A DNA stretch of 64,000 nucleotides. Source: Vibrio sp. D404a. GTDB lineage: Bacteria > Pseudomonadota > Gammaproteobacteria > Enterobacterales > Vibrionaceae. The position numbers and the translations under genes are program-made. Below the pieces are notes generated by a model that saw only the letters and a program-made list of their open reading frames with translations, had not been told where the DNA came from and did no database searches. Of the stretch, positions 16,520-23,923 are shown piece by piece. Location: NCBI RefSeq assembly GCF_030248535.1, contig NZ_JAHGAJ010000019.1, forward strand, positions 62,001 through 126,000. Direction: 5' to 3'. The stretch's first letter is position 1. Every line of letters starts with the position of its first letter.

Positions 16520-16831
16520 ACTCAAAATAACTTATCTAAATAGTGGTTGTTTTCTCGAGGCCAAGAGCGCAGTGAATTTATTTATGTAAATTTATTGTGA
16601 CCTTGGCCTCTTTGTTTAGAGAGTTATTTGTACTAAATTCAACTTTTAAGCGCTTATCTGAATTTAAATTCACTTTGATTGCGTGCGTATTCTATACGGT
16701 TGTTAAAGGGTTGTTTCATTAGAAAAAGTAATTCGAAAATCTAGTTTTTGTCATTTTTTAACCCGCGAATAATCGCCTATTATTCATTCCAACAGAACGA
16801 AACACTTAAACAAATTTATAGAGAGGCAATC
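16520..16831. other. 312-bp gap between alx and the DUF1127-like gene
   Basis: The left part holds the alx inverted repeat (16558-16614). The right part is AT-rich and must contain the promoter of the small gene at 16832. No other gene or RNA was recognised. Confidence 0.5.
16558..16614 (+). terminator. Long inverted repeat, probable alx terminator
   Basis: AGGCCAAG and CTTGGCCT bound a nested repeat (TGAATTTA / TAAATTTA) around a short loop, followed by TCTTTGTTT. The stem is interrupted, so strength is uncertain. Confidence 0.6.
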
Positions 16832-17020
16832 ATGGCTCAAGCAGTACAAATGAATACTATCGCTGTTCCTAACTCTATGGATAAGAAGACCTACTCGGTT
16901 AACTTCAAAGGATTGATTGCACATATTTTTGATATTCTATTCGTAGATAACTCTCCACGTAGTTACTACGCTAGCGACCTATCTGGTCACATGCAGCGCG
17001 ATATCGGTATCAACCGTTAA
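16832..17020 (+). CDS. DUF1127-like small protein (62 residues)
   Basis: ATG at 16832 follows AGAGGCA. The C-terminus, YYASDLSGHMQRDIGINR, matches the DUF1127 pattern (a Leu-Ser-Asp/Gly-His stretch followed by Arg-Asp-Ile-Gly). DUF1127 proteins are very small and Arg-rich; some act in phosphate, phosphonate or RNA regulation, but most are uncharacterised. The N-terminal half here is neutral and hydrophobic (FKGLIAHIFDILF) rather than Arg-rich, so this is a divergent member. It has its own perfect terminator. The frame could be read further back to 16748, but without a ribosome site. Confidence 0.72.
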   Translation: MAQAVQMNTIAVPNSMDKKTYSVNFKGLIAHIFDILFVDNSPRSYYASDLSGHMQRDIGINR

Positions 17021-17042
17021 TCTTGCGAAAAGAATTGATAGA

Positions 17043-17067
17043 AGCCAGCTCATGTAGCTGGCTTTTT
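17043..17067 (+). terminator. Terminator of the DUF1127-like gene
   Basis: A perfect 8-bp stem (AGCCAGCT / AGCTGGCT), 5-nt loop and T-run. Confidence 0.93.
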
Positions 17068-17147
17068 TGTACCTGAAAGAAAAAGGCATACGGCTCGGTC
17101 TTATTTTTAACTCGATTGTTATTATTAGGATCAAGAAAGGAGTCGTT

Positions 17148-17873
17148 ATGCGCCGAATCAGTAAATACCATTGGTTGGGACTACCTTTGACCTTGGCCTC
17201 CATGACGATCTCTGCACAAGAATGGTCACACAAAGGTCAACCTGCACAAATCATTGAACTGTTTACCTCCGAGGGGTGTTCCAGTTGTCCACCGGCTGAT
17301 GAATACCTCGGCAAGCTCGAAAGTCACCCACAGCTTTGGCAAGAGGTGATCCCACTCGCTTATCACGTTGATTATTGGAACTACCTAGGTTGGAGTGACA
17401 AGTTTGCCAGTAAAGCCTACAGTCAAAAGCAACGTCTCTATAAAGCTTATGGTGTGGTAAGTAGTGTCTATACGCCCGGTTTTGTGGTCGATGGCAAAGA
17501 GTGGCGCGGTTATTTCAATTGGCTTGATCGTACCTTGCCTTCGATGCAGCAAACAGACAACCCAACTTTGAGCCTTAGCCGCACTGATAATACCTTTAAA
17601 GTCGATTATGAAGGTGAGGGTAACTATGTCGCCCACATTGTCCTACTGGCAATGAACCAAGAGACTCAAGTTAAAGCGGGTGAGAATCGCGGCAGAAAAC
17701 TCGAACACGACTTTGTGGTGCTCTATAACGGCTTTCAACGCGGTGAATCCAATTGGAAGTTTGATATCGATTTCGATCCATTGGTGGTTCAGCCCGATGC
17801 CGTGGCGGTGTGGCTCACTAAGCCAACGTCATACACACCTGAGCAGACCGTCGCTGGGTGGCTTAATCAATGA
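17148..17873 (+). CDS. DUF1223 secreted thioredoxin-like protein
   Basis: ATG at 17148 has AAAGGAG five bases upstream; earlier in-frame codons overlap the preceding terminator. The 241-residue protein has a signal peptide cleaved near residue 23 (TISAQ-EW). It then shows ELFTSEGCSSCPPADEYL, the DUF1223 signature with a redox-type CxxC in a thioredoxin-like fold, and PLAYHVDYWNYLGW. A second conserved block is VYTPGFVVDG. These proteins are periplasmic and probably act in thiol redox chemistry, but no substrate is known. It is a single gene followed by a palindromic hairpin. Confidence 0.9.
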   Translation: MRRISKYHWLGLPLTLASMTISAQEWSHKGQPAQIIELFTSEGCSSCPPADEYLGKLESHPQLWQEVIPLAYHVDYWNYLGWSDKFASKAYSQKQRLYKAYGVVSSVYTPGFVVDGKEWRGYFNWLDRTLPSMQQTDNPTLSLSRTDNTFKVDYEGEGNYVAHIVLLAMNQETQVKAGENRGRKLEHDFVVLYNGFQRGESNWKFDIDFDPLVVQPDAVAVWLTKPTSYTPEQTVAGWLNQ

Positions 17874-17931
17874 TTGGCCGTTAAATGGTTCTAGTAAGAC
17901 ACTAATCATGTCATTGACTCAGCTTGTTCGA

Positions 17932-17967
17932 TTTTAAGGCTCAGATTATCTATTAAGAGCCTTAAAA
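17932..17967 (+). terminator. Inverted repeat after the DUF1223 gene, possible terminator
   Basis: A perfect 11-bp stem TTTTAAGGCTC / GAGCCTTAAAA with a 14-nt loop. There is no T-run after it on the plus strand, so it may work poorly or serve another role. Confidence 0.5.
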
Positions 17968-18055
17968 CTCGTAGAACCCATGAATTGATTACGGTTCGAG
18001 GCCGAATTGAGGTAGTATAGCGCGCTCTTATTTATCCATAGAGTCTACATCGTTA

Positions 18056-19339
18056 ATGACTGATACCACGACACCAACCAACTTTTCTGAACTTGGTTTA
18101 ATCTCGCCACTTGTTTCTCGTTTAGCTGAGCTTGAATACCAGCAACCAACGCCTATCCAATCGCAGGTCATTCCTAGCGTTCTTGTGGGGCGTGACCTCA
18201 TCGCTGGAGCAAATACCGGTTCAGGTAAAACAGCCGCTTTCGCTTTACCGCTGCTTCAACAGGTTTATCACGAGAGCCCTGTGTCACGTCGTAAAGGTAA
18301 TCATGTCTCTGGTTTGATCTTGGTACCAACACGTGAACTGGCAAGACAAGTTGCTGATAGCGTGAAGTCTTACGCTGTTCACTTTAACGGTGCGATTAAA
18401 ACGGTTTGTGTGTTTGGTGGGGTGTCAGTCAACAGACAGATGCAGGCACTGCGTGGCGGAACGGACATTCTTGTCGCGACCCCGGGCCGTCTTCTTGATC
18501 TGGTTTCAAGCAATGCGGTGAAGCTTGATCGTGTAAAAACGTTAATTCTAGATGAAGCAGACCGAATGCTGAGCCTAGGTTTTACGGAAGAGCTAGATGC
18601 GATTCGTAAACTGCTGCCAGCTAAAAAGCAGACTTTGCTTTTTTCTGCGACCTTCCCAGAGCAAGTTCAAGCACTGACAGAAGAGCTACTTAACGACCCA
18701 CTTGAGGTTCAACTGCAAAGTGCGAATGCAAGTACCCTTGTTCAGCGTGTATTTGAGGTAGAGAAGGGGCGTAAAACCGCTCTATTGGCGCATTTGATTA
18801 AAGAGCACCAATGGCGACAAGCACTGATTTTCGTAAACGCTAAGAACAGCTGTGAGCATCTAGCGGACAAACTGTATAAGCGCGGCATTATTGCGGAAGT
18901 GTTCCACGGTGATAAAGGTCAGGGTTCACGTACGCGAATCCTAGAAGACTTCAAATTGGGTGAAATCGACGTTCTAATCGCGACAGATATCGCGGCTCGT
19001 GGTTTGGATATCGAAAAGCTTCCAGTGGTTATCAACTTTGATTTGCCACGTAGCCCATCAGACTACATGCACCGCATTGGTCGAAGTGGTCGTGCAGGTG
19101 AAGTTGGTCTAGCTCTGTCTTTGATCGATCACGAAGATTACCACCACTTTAAGATCATTGAGAAGAAGAATAAGATTCGTCTCGAACGTGAACAAGTGGA
19201 AGGCTTTGAAGTGGATGCAGAAGCCGTTGCAGACTTAATTGCTGCTCTCAAACCTGTCGCGCCACCAGCGGGAACAGGTAAGAAGAAAAAGAAGAAGAAA
19301 GCAGCACAAAATAAAGATGTGTGGCTGAAGCATAACTGA
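18056..19339 (+). CDS. DEAD-box ATP-dependent RNA helicase (RhlE-like)
   Basis: All helicase motifs are present: Q motif (QQPTPIQSQVIP), Walker A ANTGSGKTAAF, PTRELA, GG, TPGRLLD, DEAD in LILDEADRM, SAT, ALIFVN, ATDIAARGLDI and HRIGRSGRAG. At 427 residues it has the core plus a short C-terminal tail that is strongly basic (a run of seven lysines after GTG), which likely binds RNA. RhlE-group helicases unwind short RNA duplexes in ribosome assembly and mRNA decay, often in the cold. It stands alone and ends before a hairpin terminator. Orthology to RhlE rather than other DEAD proteins is not certain. Confidence 0.94.
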   Translation: MTDTTTPTNFSELGLISPLVSRLAELEYQQPTPIQSQVIPSVLVGRDLIAGANTGSGKTAAFALPLLQQVYHESPVSRRKGNHVSGLILVPTRELARQVADSVKSYAVHFNGAIKTVCVFGGVSVNRQMQALRGGTDILVATPGRLLDLVSSNAVKLDRVKTLILDEADRMLSLGFTEELDAIRKLLPAKKQTLLFSATFPEQVQALTEELLNDPLEVQLQSANASTLVQRVFEVEKGRKTALLAHLIKEHQWRQALIFVNAKNSCEHLADKLYKRGIIAEVFHGDKGQGSRTRILEDFKLGEIDVLIATDIAARGLDIEKLPVVINFDLPRSPSDYMHRIGRSGRAGEVGLALSLIDHEDYHHFKIIEKKNKIRLEREQVEGFEVDAEAVADLIAALKPVAPPAGTGKKKKKKKAAQNKDVWLKHN

Positions 19340-19401
19340 TGTGAGTCAGTAACTATTTGTGACTCAGTAATGATCTATGACTGAGTTACTATCGATACAG
19401 A

Positions 19402-19425
19402 GAAAGGCGCTTAATTGCGCCTTTC
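19402..19425 (+). terminator. Terminator of the DEAD-box helicase gene
   Basis: GAAAGGCGC / GCGCCTTTC stem with a TTAATT loop; it lies between convergent genes and could serve both. Confidence 0.75.
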
Positions 19426-19504
19426 TTGTGTTTGTTACGCTGCTATTATTGTTGATGCGCGTTAGCACACTGCTAGATAGAGGATTGGCTCCATCAAGTT
19501 CAAC

Positions 19505-20869
19505 TTAAATCGTGGCTGTTATTCTGAATAGGTCGGTAAACAATTTCGATATCATCAAGATGATCATGATTGTAGACAACATCAATAATGGCGTCTCAAT
19601 TTGATACACCGGCGTAAGGTTCAAAGCACCGGATGTAAGCACAACCAATAAGTTGATACCCAAGATTCGATGAATCATCAACTTAGGGGTAGCAAAAACC
19701 TTCCATATCACCACACTATTGATGAAATAGAACAGCGCCAGTTGCCACAATTCAGTCATCATCGGCATGATAAAAATATACTGAAGTAAAATAACCGTTC
19801 CTGTACCAATCACGCCAAAAAACGCGTCTTTAATAACACTGGGTGGCATGGTTGGCAGCATCGAAGAGAATACGCCAGCAATCATTGGGAAGATAAAACC
19901 GCCTGGGACAGGAAGGTATATCCAAGCCAGTAGTGACGTGACAAACATTGAGACACCTTGTAAGACTTTTCGGCTATCTTCATTTAGATGCTCAACGAAA
20001 GTGCGATGCTCTTGGTGCCAGCATACTTTCTGATTGTGATTCATGACCAAAGGCACTCCCTCGACCAGAGACTGGTGAGGCGTCAATAGTTCTAATCGCT
20101 CCATATTCTCAACCAATTTCGGCCAATCAATAGAATCATCGAGTTCGTTACAAGCAAGCTCAAGTAAACAACCTTGAATATGTGCCATTTCATCAATTCG
20201 TAAACGCCATGATTTAGCGTTCTGTTTTAAGTGGTAACTTCCAGACAATGGTAAGTTTAATAGCTGGTAAAGCTTATCAATGTTTGCAGCGTTGGCTTCC
20301 AACGCTTCGATATCGAGTTTCATGGGGTTACGTATCGCTGATAGCAAAGTTTGTCTGCTTGATTCTAAGCGTTGGACAAATTGTTGCTCTGTGGTTACTG
20401 GCCATAGTAGACGATAAACGACGGTGAATGTGATGACACCAAGAAGGGTTTCTTGTATCCGTAACACCGCAAAATAGAACGTCGCTTGGCTATCGAAGCC
20501 ACCCATACAGGCAATGATTGAGCAGACAGCAAATCCGATCGAAAAGATATAACCGTATTTGTCATCGCTAGACATGAAAATACAAATGCCAAGGAATAGG
20601 GTGAAGAAGGTCAAAAACAACAAACGATCTTGTGAAAACATGGCAATGAGTAAAAAGGCATAACCGGTTCCTAACAAGGTTCCCATTAACCGGTTATAGC
20701 CTTTGTTTATTGAGTGTGCATAGCTTTCAGTTAATGCCATAACCGCAACGGCTATTGCTGCCCAATAGGGTTTCTCCCATTGAAACCACAATGCTAGGCA
20801 GATTGCGATAACAATTGAAAGCGACGCTTTAATCGCTTCTTTGCTTGATGCACTGAACATAAGGCTCAC
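19505..20869 (-). CDS. FUSC family exporter (AaeB-like)
   Basis: 454 residues with two groups of membrane helices (about 15-150 and 315-450) separated by a soluble helical region, the FUSC/ALMT arrangement. AaeB of E. coli exports hydroxylated aromatic acids, but it is about 655 residues, so this protein is a shorter member. The neighbours upstream, a HlyD-type adaptor and a DUF1656 protein, complete an AaeXAB-like set, and the divergent LysR gene resembles AaeR in position. Substrate is therefore likely an aromatic or related weak acid, but this is inference. Confidence 0.87.
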   Translation of the reverse strand: MSLMFSASSKEAIKASLSIVIAICLALWFQWEKPYWAAIAVAVMALTESYAHSINKGYNRLMGTLLGTGYAFLLIAMFSQDRLLFLTFFTLFLGICIFMSSDDKYGYIFSIGFAVCSIIACMGGFDSQATFYFAVLRIQETLLGVITFTVVYRLLWPVTTEQQFVQRLESSRQTLLSAIRNPMKLDIEALEANAANIDKLYQLLNLPLSGSYHLKQNAKSWRLRIDEMAHIQGCLLELACNELDDSIDWPKLVENMERLELLTPHQSLVEGVPLVMNHNQKVCWHQEHRTFVEHLNEDSRKVLQGVSMFVTSLLAWIYLPVPGGFIFPMIAGVFSSMLPTMPPSVIKDAFFGVIGTGTVILLQYIFIMPMMTELWQLALFYFINSVVIWKVFATPKLMIHRILGINLLVVLTSGALNLTPVYQIETPLLMLSTIMIILMISKLFTDLFRITATI

Positions 20870-20873
20870 ACTT

Positions 20874-21734
20874 CTATTTGATTATTTTGATCGAAGCTGT
20901 CATGCCGACACGAAGTTGCAAGTCTTCAGGTACGGTATCGAGCTCGACTTTGATGGGTATGCGCTGAGCAAGACGAATCCATTGAAAATTTGGGTTAACG
21001 TTCGGCAGAAGGTCGTTACCGGTACTCCCATCTTGTTTAGCAATACCAAAGCCAATGCTACTTATACGGCCTTCCAGCACAGTATCGTTGTGCATCATGA
21101 GTGTAACCAATGCCTTGTTGTTGGATTCAACGCCCACTAGGTCAGTTTCTTTGAAATAGCCTTCAATCCAGAAGCTATCTTCATCAATCAATGCCACTAC
21201 TGGTGTGTTGGCTACAACTTGAGATCCTGCACGTAGATTCAAGTTAGTGATGTAGCCATTTGTTGGCGCATAAACCTTGGTAAACTTTAGGTTCAATTGG
21301 GCTTCTTCTACATTTGCTTTCGCTAACTCTACATTGGCAGCAGACGTTTCAACCGCATTGCTCAAATTGTTGAGCGTTAGAATCGGCACAGCACCGGGCG
21401 TGCGCTTTTGCAGGTTAACGGCACGTTGCTCTTCATTTTTCGCTTTCGCTAATAGCGCAAGCGCTTGTTTTTGTGTTGCTAATGCTTTGTGGTAAGCAGC
21501 TTTGTAAATGCTCGGGTCAATTTCAAAGAGTAAGTCACCTTTTGATACGTGAGAGTTATCATCAACGTGGACTTGAGTGACTTGACCGGTAACACGAGGC
21601 GTTATAGATACGATATAAGCACTGACCTGCCCATCCCTTGTCCAAGGGTTACTTGTATAAGATTGATAGTAGGTATAAGCGACCGTTCCTGCAGCACCCA
21701 GAAGTAATAAGGAAATGAGATAACGTTTAATCAT
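20874..21734 (-). CDS. HlyD/AaeA-type membrane fusion protein
   Basis: 286 residues from the ATG at 21734. An in-frame ATG at 21770 would add twelve residues but lies inside the upstream gene. A single membrane helix follows MIKRY at the N-terminus. The rest shows the fusion-protein pattern: the first lipoyl half (VSKGDLLFEIDPSIYKAA), a coiled coil, the second half (KVYAPTNGYITNLNLRAGSQV) and a beta barrel. It links the FUSC exporter to the outer membrane or periplasm. It sits ten bases after the DUF1656 gene and four bases before the FUSC gene, in a tight operon. Confidence 0.92.
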   Translation of the reverse strand: MIKRYLISLLLLGAAGTVAYTYYQSYTSNPWTRDGQVSAYIVSITPRVTGQVTQVHVDDNSHVSKGDLLFEIDPSIYKAAYHKALATQKQALALLAKAKNEEQRAVNLQKRTPGAVPILTLNNLSNAVETSAANVELAKANVEEAQLNLKFTKVYAPTNGYITNLNLRAGSQVVANTPVVALIDEDSFWIEGYFKETDLVGVESNNKALVTLMMHNDTVLEGRISSIGFGIAKQDGSTGNDLLPNVNPNFQWIRLAQRIPIKVELDTVPEDLQLRVGMTASIKIIK

Positions 21735-21744
21735 GTGAGATGCC

Positions 21745-21957
21745 TTATAAGATGGGAATGAATAGACCAATCGCGCCTGTAAACAACACGATTAGGCAAA
21801 TTTCTGCAACTGCCGGAAAAGCGACAAACTTATGGAGCCCGAACTTGGTTGCGAGTGAACCCGTGACCATTGTCAGTGCGTAAGCCAATGCGATAACCAA
21901 TAAAAACGGTGGGAAGTAGACTTCACCCCAAACAAGCTCGTGCGGCATTGTGTTCAT
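21745..21957 (-). CDS. DUF1656 (AaeX-like) small membrane protein
   Basis: 70 residues with two hydrophobic helices, starting MNTMPHELVWGEVYFPPF, the DUF1656 signature. AaeX-type proteins always accompany AaeA and AaeB homologues; their role is unknown, perhaps complex assembly. It is the first gene of the three-gene efflux operon, facing a divergent LysR gene across about 210 bp that must hold both promoters. Confidence 0.9.
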   Translation of the reverse strand: MNTMPHELVWGEVYFPPFLLVIALAYALTMVTGSLATKFGLHKFVAFPAVAEICLIVLFTGAIGLFIPIL

Positions 21958-22167
21958 ATTTCGACTCTCTAACCTCTGAAGAAAACAACGATAAAGTAAT
22001 CAAAGAGATACTAAAAATCGCTTATAGAGGATCAGATCCATCAAATGAATCATTTAGGTATATACTTGGGTGAAATGCCGTAAAAGATTGGTAGGTCATC
22101 TGACTGTCTCAATCTGATCTCAAAGAACTATGATCTTAAAGAACTATAAAGAAGTGAAACACATCAA

Positions 22168-23082
22168 ATGAACTTTAGCATTGAACAACTTCTCGCGTTT
22201 GTGACCGTCTATGAACAGCTTTCATTCAGCAAAGCCGCGGTAAAGCTTAAAAAACACAGAACGACCGTAGGTCAGGTCATTACCAACTTGGAAGACCATC
22301 TTGCAGTGGATCTGTTTGAAAGAGTGGGTCGTTCTGTTGAGCCAACAGAGGATGGGCACCTTCTTTATCACTATGCAAAGCAGATGACGGAACAAGCTCG
22401 TACCTTTAATAAAGTTGCATCGAGCCTTTCGTATGGTGGGTTAGAAAACATCACTATCGCGTATTCGAGTATGGTGCCACAAGGCGTGCTAGTGGATATA
22501 CGTAAACGACTCAAGCAAGATTTCCCAATGATGCGAGTTAATTTTGTCATCAGAAATAAAAAGGAAATTAAAGCAGGGTTGCAAAGTGGTGAATTGCATT
22601 TTGGACTTGTAAACGCGCATCATAGCCGAGCCATGCACAGCTTTGATTCGACGTTTCTTGGGCACTTTGAGTTCTATCCATTCGCACAAAAAGCGGGTGA
22701 GCTTTCAAAGATAGACAAAGACGATGTATTAGTCGCTTTAAGAAACTCGAAACAGTTTGTATTGAAGTCTTTGGTTGATGAAGGAATGGGAGAGAAGATC
22801 ATTGTTAGCTCGGACTATGAAGAGATCGACCAGCTATCATTAATTATCAGAATGCTTGAAGAAGGGTTAGGGTGGGCACTGTTGCCTAGGGCCTTTTTTA
22901 CTGACTCTGAGTTTTCAACACACTTGATAGAGCCTATTCATTCCGCTCAGATGGTTGAAGGGTTCAAGTTCGGCTTCGCGTTATGGTGCCCACACTCGAA
23001 ACAAGTCAGTGCTATTAAAGGCTCTTTGCTCTCTGTGATAAAAGAGTATCGTGAGCAGCTCATTGGGATCCTAAAGCCGTAA
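22168..23082 (+). CDS. LysR family regulator, probable controller of the AaeXAB-like operon
   Basis: 304 residues. The helix-turn-helix occupies the first 60 (YEQLSFSKAAVKLKKHRTTVGQ), and the ligand-binding domain follows. LysR proteins usually control a divergent operon and sense a related small molecule; here that is the efflux operon starting at 21957, as with AaeR and AaeXAB. The recognition helix is basic (KKHRTT), which is less common. The gene ends before a strong bidirectional terminator. Confidence 0.9.
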   Translation: MNFSIEQLLAFVTVYEQLSFSKAAVKLKKHRTTVGQVITNLEDHLAVDLFERVGRSVEPTEDGHLLYHYAKQMTEQARTFNKVASSLSYGGLENITIAYSSMVPQGVLVDIRKRLKQDFPMMRVNFVIRNKKEIKAGLQSGELHFGLVNAHHSRAMHSFDSTFLGHFEFYPFAQKAGELSKIDKDDVLVALRNSKQFVLKSLVDEGMGEKIIVSSDYEEIDQLSLIIRMLEEGLGWALLPRAFFTDSEFSTHLIEPIHSAQMVEGFKFGFALWCPHSKQVSAIKGSLLSVIKEYREQLIGILKP

Positions 23083-23095
23083 ACATTTGGATATG

Positions 23096-23122
23096 AAAAA
23101 GGCGCTCAATGAGCGCCTTTTT
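23096..23122. terminator. Bidirectional terminator between LysR and phnA
   Basis: A perfect 12-bp stem (AAAAAGGCGCTC / GAGCGCCTTTTT) with a 3-nt loop. A-run and T-run flank it, so it can end the LysR and the convergent phnA transcripts. Confidence 0.93.
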
Positions 23123-23141
23123 GGGTACTTACTAGAAGCGA

Positions 23142-23699
23142 TTACTTCTTGCGGCAGAACTCAGCGATCACGTACATTGACTGACCGCCGTTTGTTTTAC
23201 CAGAAACCAGTTTAGGGTCGTCACCAACGCTGATGCCGCGGATAACTGTACCTTGTTTGATTACTTGGTTAGTGCCTTTAACTGGAAGGTCTTTGATTAC
23301 CGTTACGTCGTCACCTTTTTTAAGTTCAACTCCGTTGCAATCAAGAGGCTTATCATCAGCAGACATGCCGATTTGTGCCCAAACCGATGTTTCTTCTTCC
23401 ATGTACATCATATCTAGCGCGTCTTGCGCCCAGCTTTCAGAGTTTAGGCGAGTTAGTTGGCGCCATGCCGTCACTTGTACAGGTGGCTCTTGGCTCCACA
23501 TGCTGTCTGTTAGACAACGCCAGTGGTTGATGTCTTTAGGATCGTCAATCTCACCAAGACACTTATCACATACCATGATGCCGTGGTCTACCGTAACGTG
23601 GCTGTGTGGCGGTACTGCGTATGCAGTAAGAGAAGAATCAGAACCACATAGTTCACATTTTGATTGGCAGCGTTCTAGCATAGTAGCTTCAGAAGACAT
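23142..23699 (-). CDS. phnA: PhnA (YjdM) family zinc-ribbon protein
   Basis: 185 residues. An N-terminal zinc ribbon is visible as two Cys pairs (CELC and CDKC). The C-terminal half is the PhnA domain (DCNGVELKKGDDVTVIKDL, VSGKTNGGQSMYV). Despite its name the family is not part of the C-P lyase; some members hydrolyse phosphonoacetate, but most have no proven activity. It is longer than E. coli YjdM (about 111 residues) owing to an inserted Trp-rich middle region. Transcribed alone, converging on the LysR gene. Confidence 0.9.
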   Translation of the reverse strand: MSSEATMLERCQSKCELCGSDSSLTAYAVPPHSHVTVDHGIMVCDKCLGEIDDPKDINHWRCLTDSMWSQEPPVQVTAWRQLTRLNSESWAQDALDMMYMEEETSVWAQIGMSADDKPLDCNGVELKKGDDVTVIKDLPVKGTNQVIKQGTVIRGISVGDDPKLVSGKTNGGQSMYVIAEFCRKK

Positions 23700-23875
23700 A
23701 ATGGACTCACATTTATTAGGTATTAATTTACGGGGCTATTATCCACTTTATTTAATAGAATGAAAGGCCTCGTACGGTATTCTGTCTTGATTAATTTTAG
23801 CTGAGATCAATCGAAGTGCTTAAATCTTAGATGCAAACGATTCATCTAGTGATCAAAGTAAGAGAGGTACCAACA

Positions 23876-23903
23876 AAAATGCCAGCGATTAGGCTGGCAT
23901 TTT
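23876..23903 (-). terminator. Terminator of the fadL-volA operon
   Basis: A perfect 11-bp stem AAAATGCCAGC / GCTGGCATTTT with a 6-nt loop; the A-rich left flank gives a T-run on the minus strand. Confidence 0.92.
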
Positions 23904-23923
23904 GGGGTTTCGGTTAAGGATGG

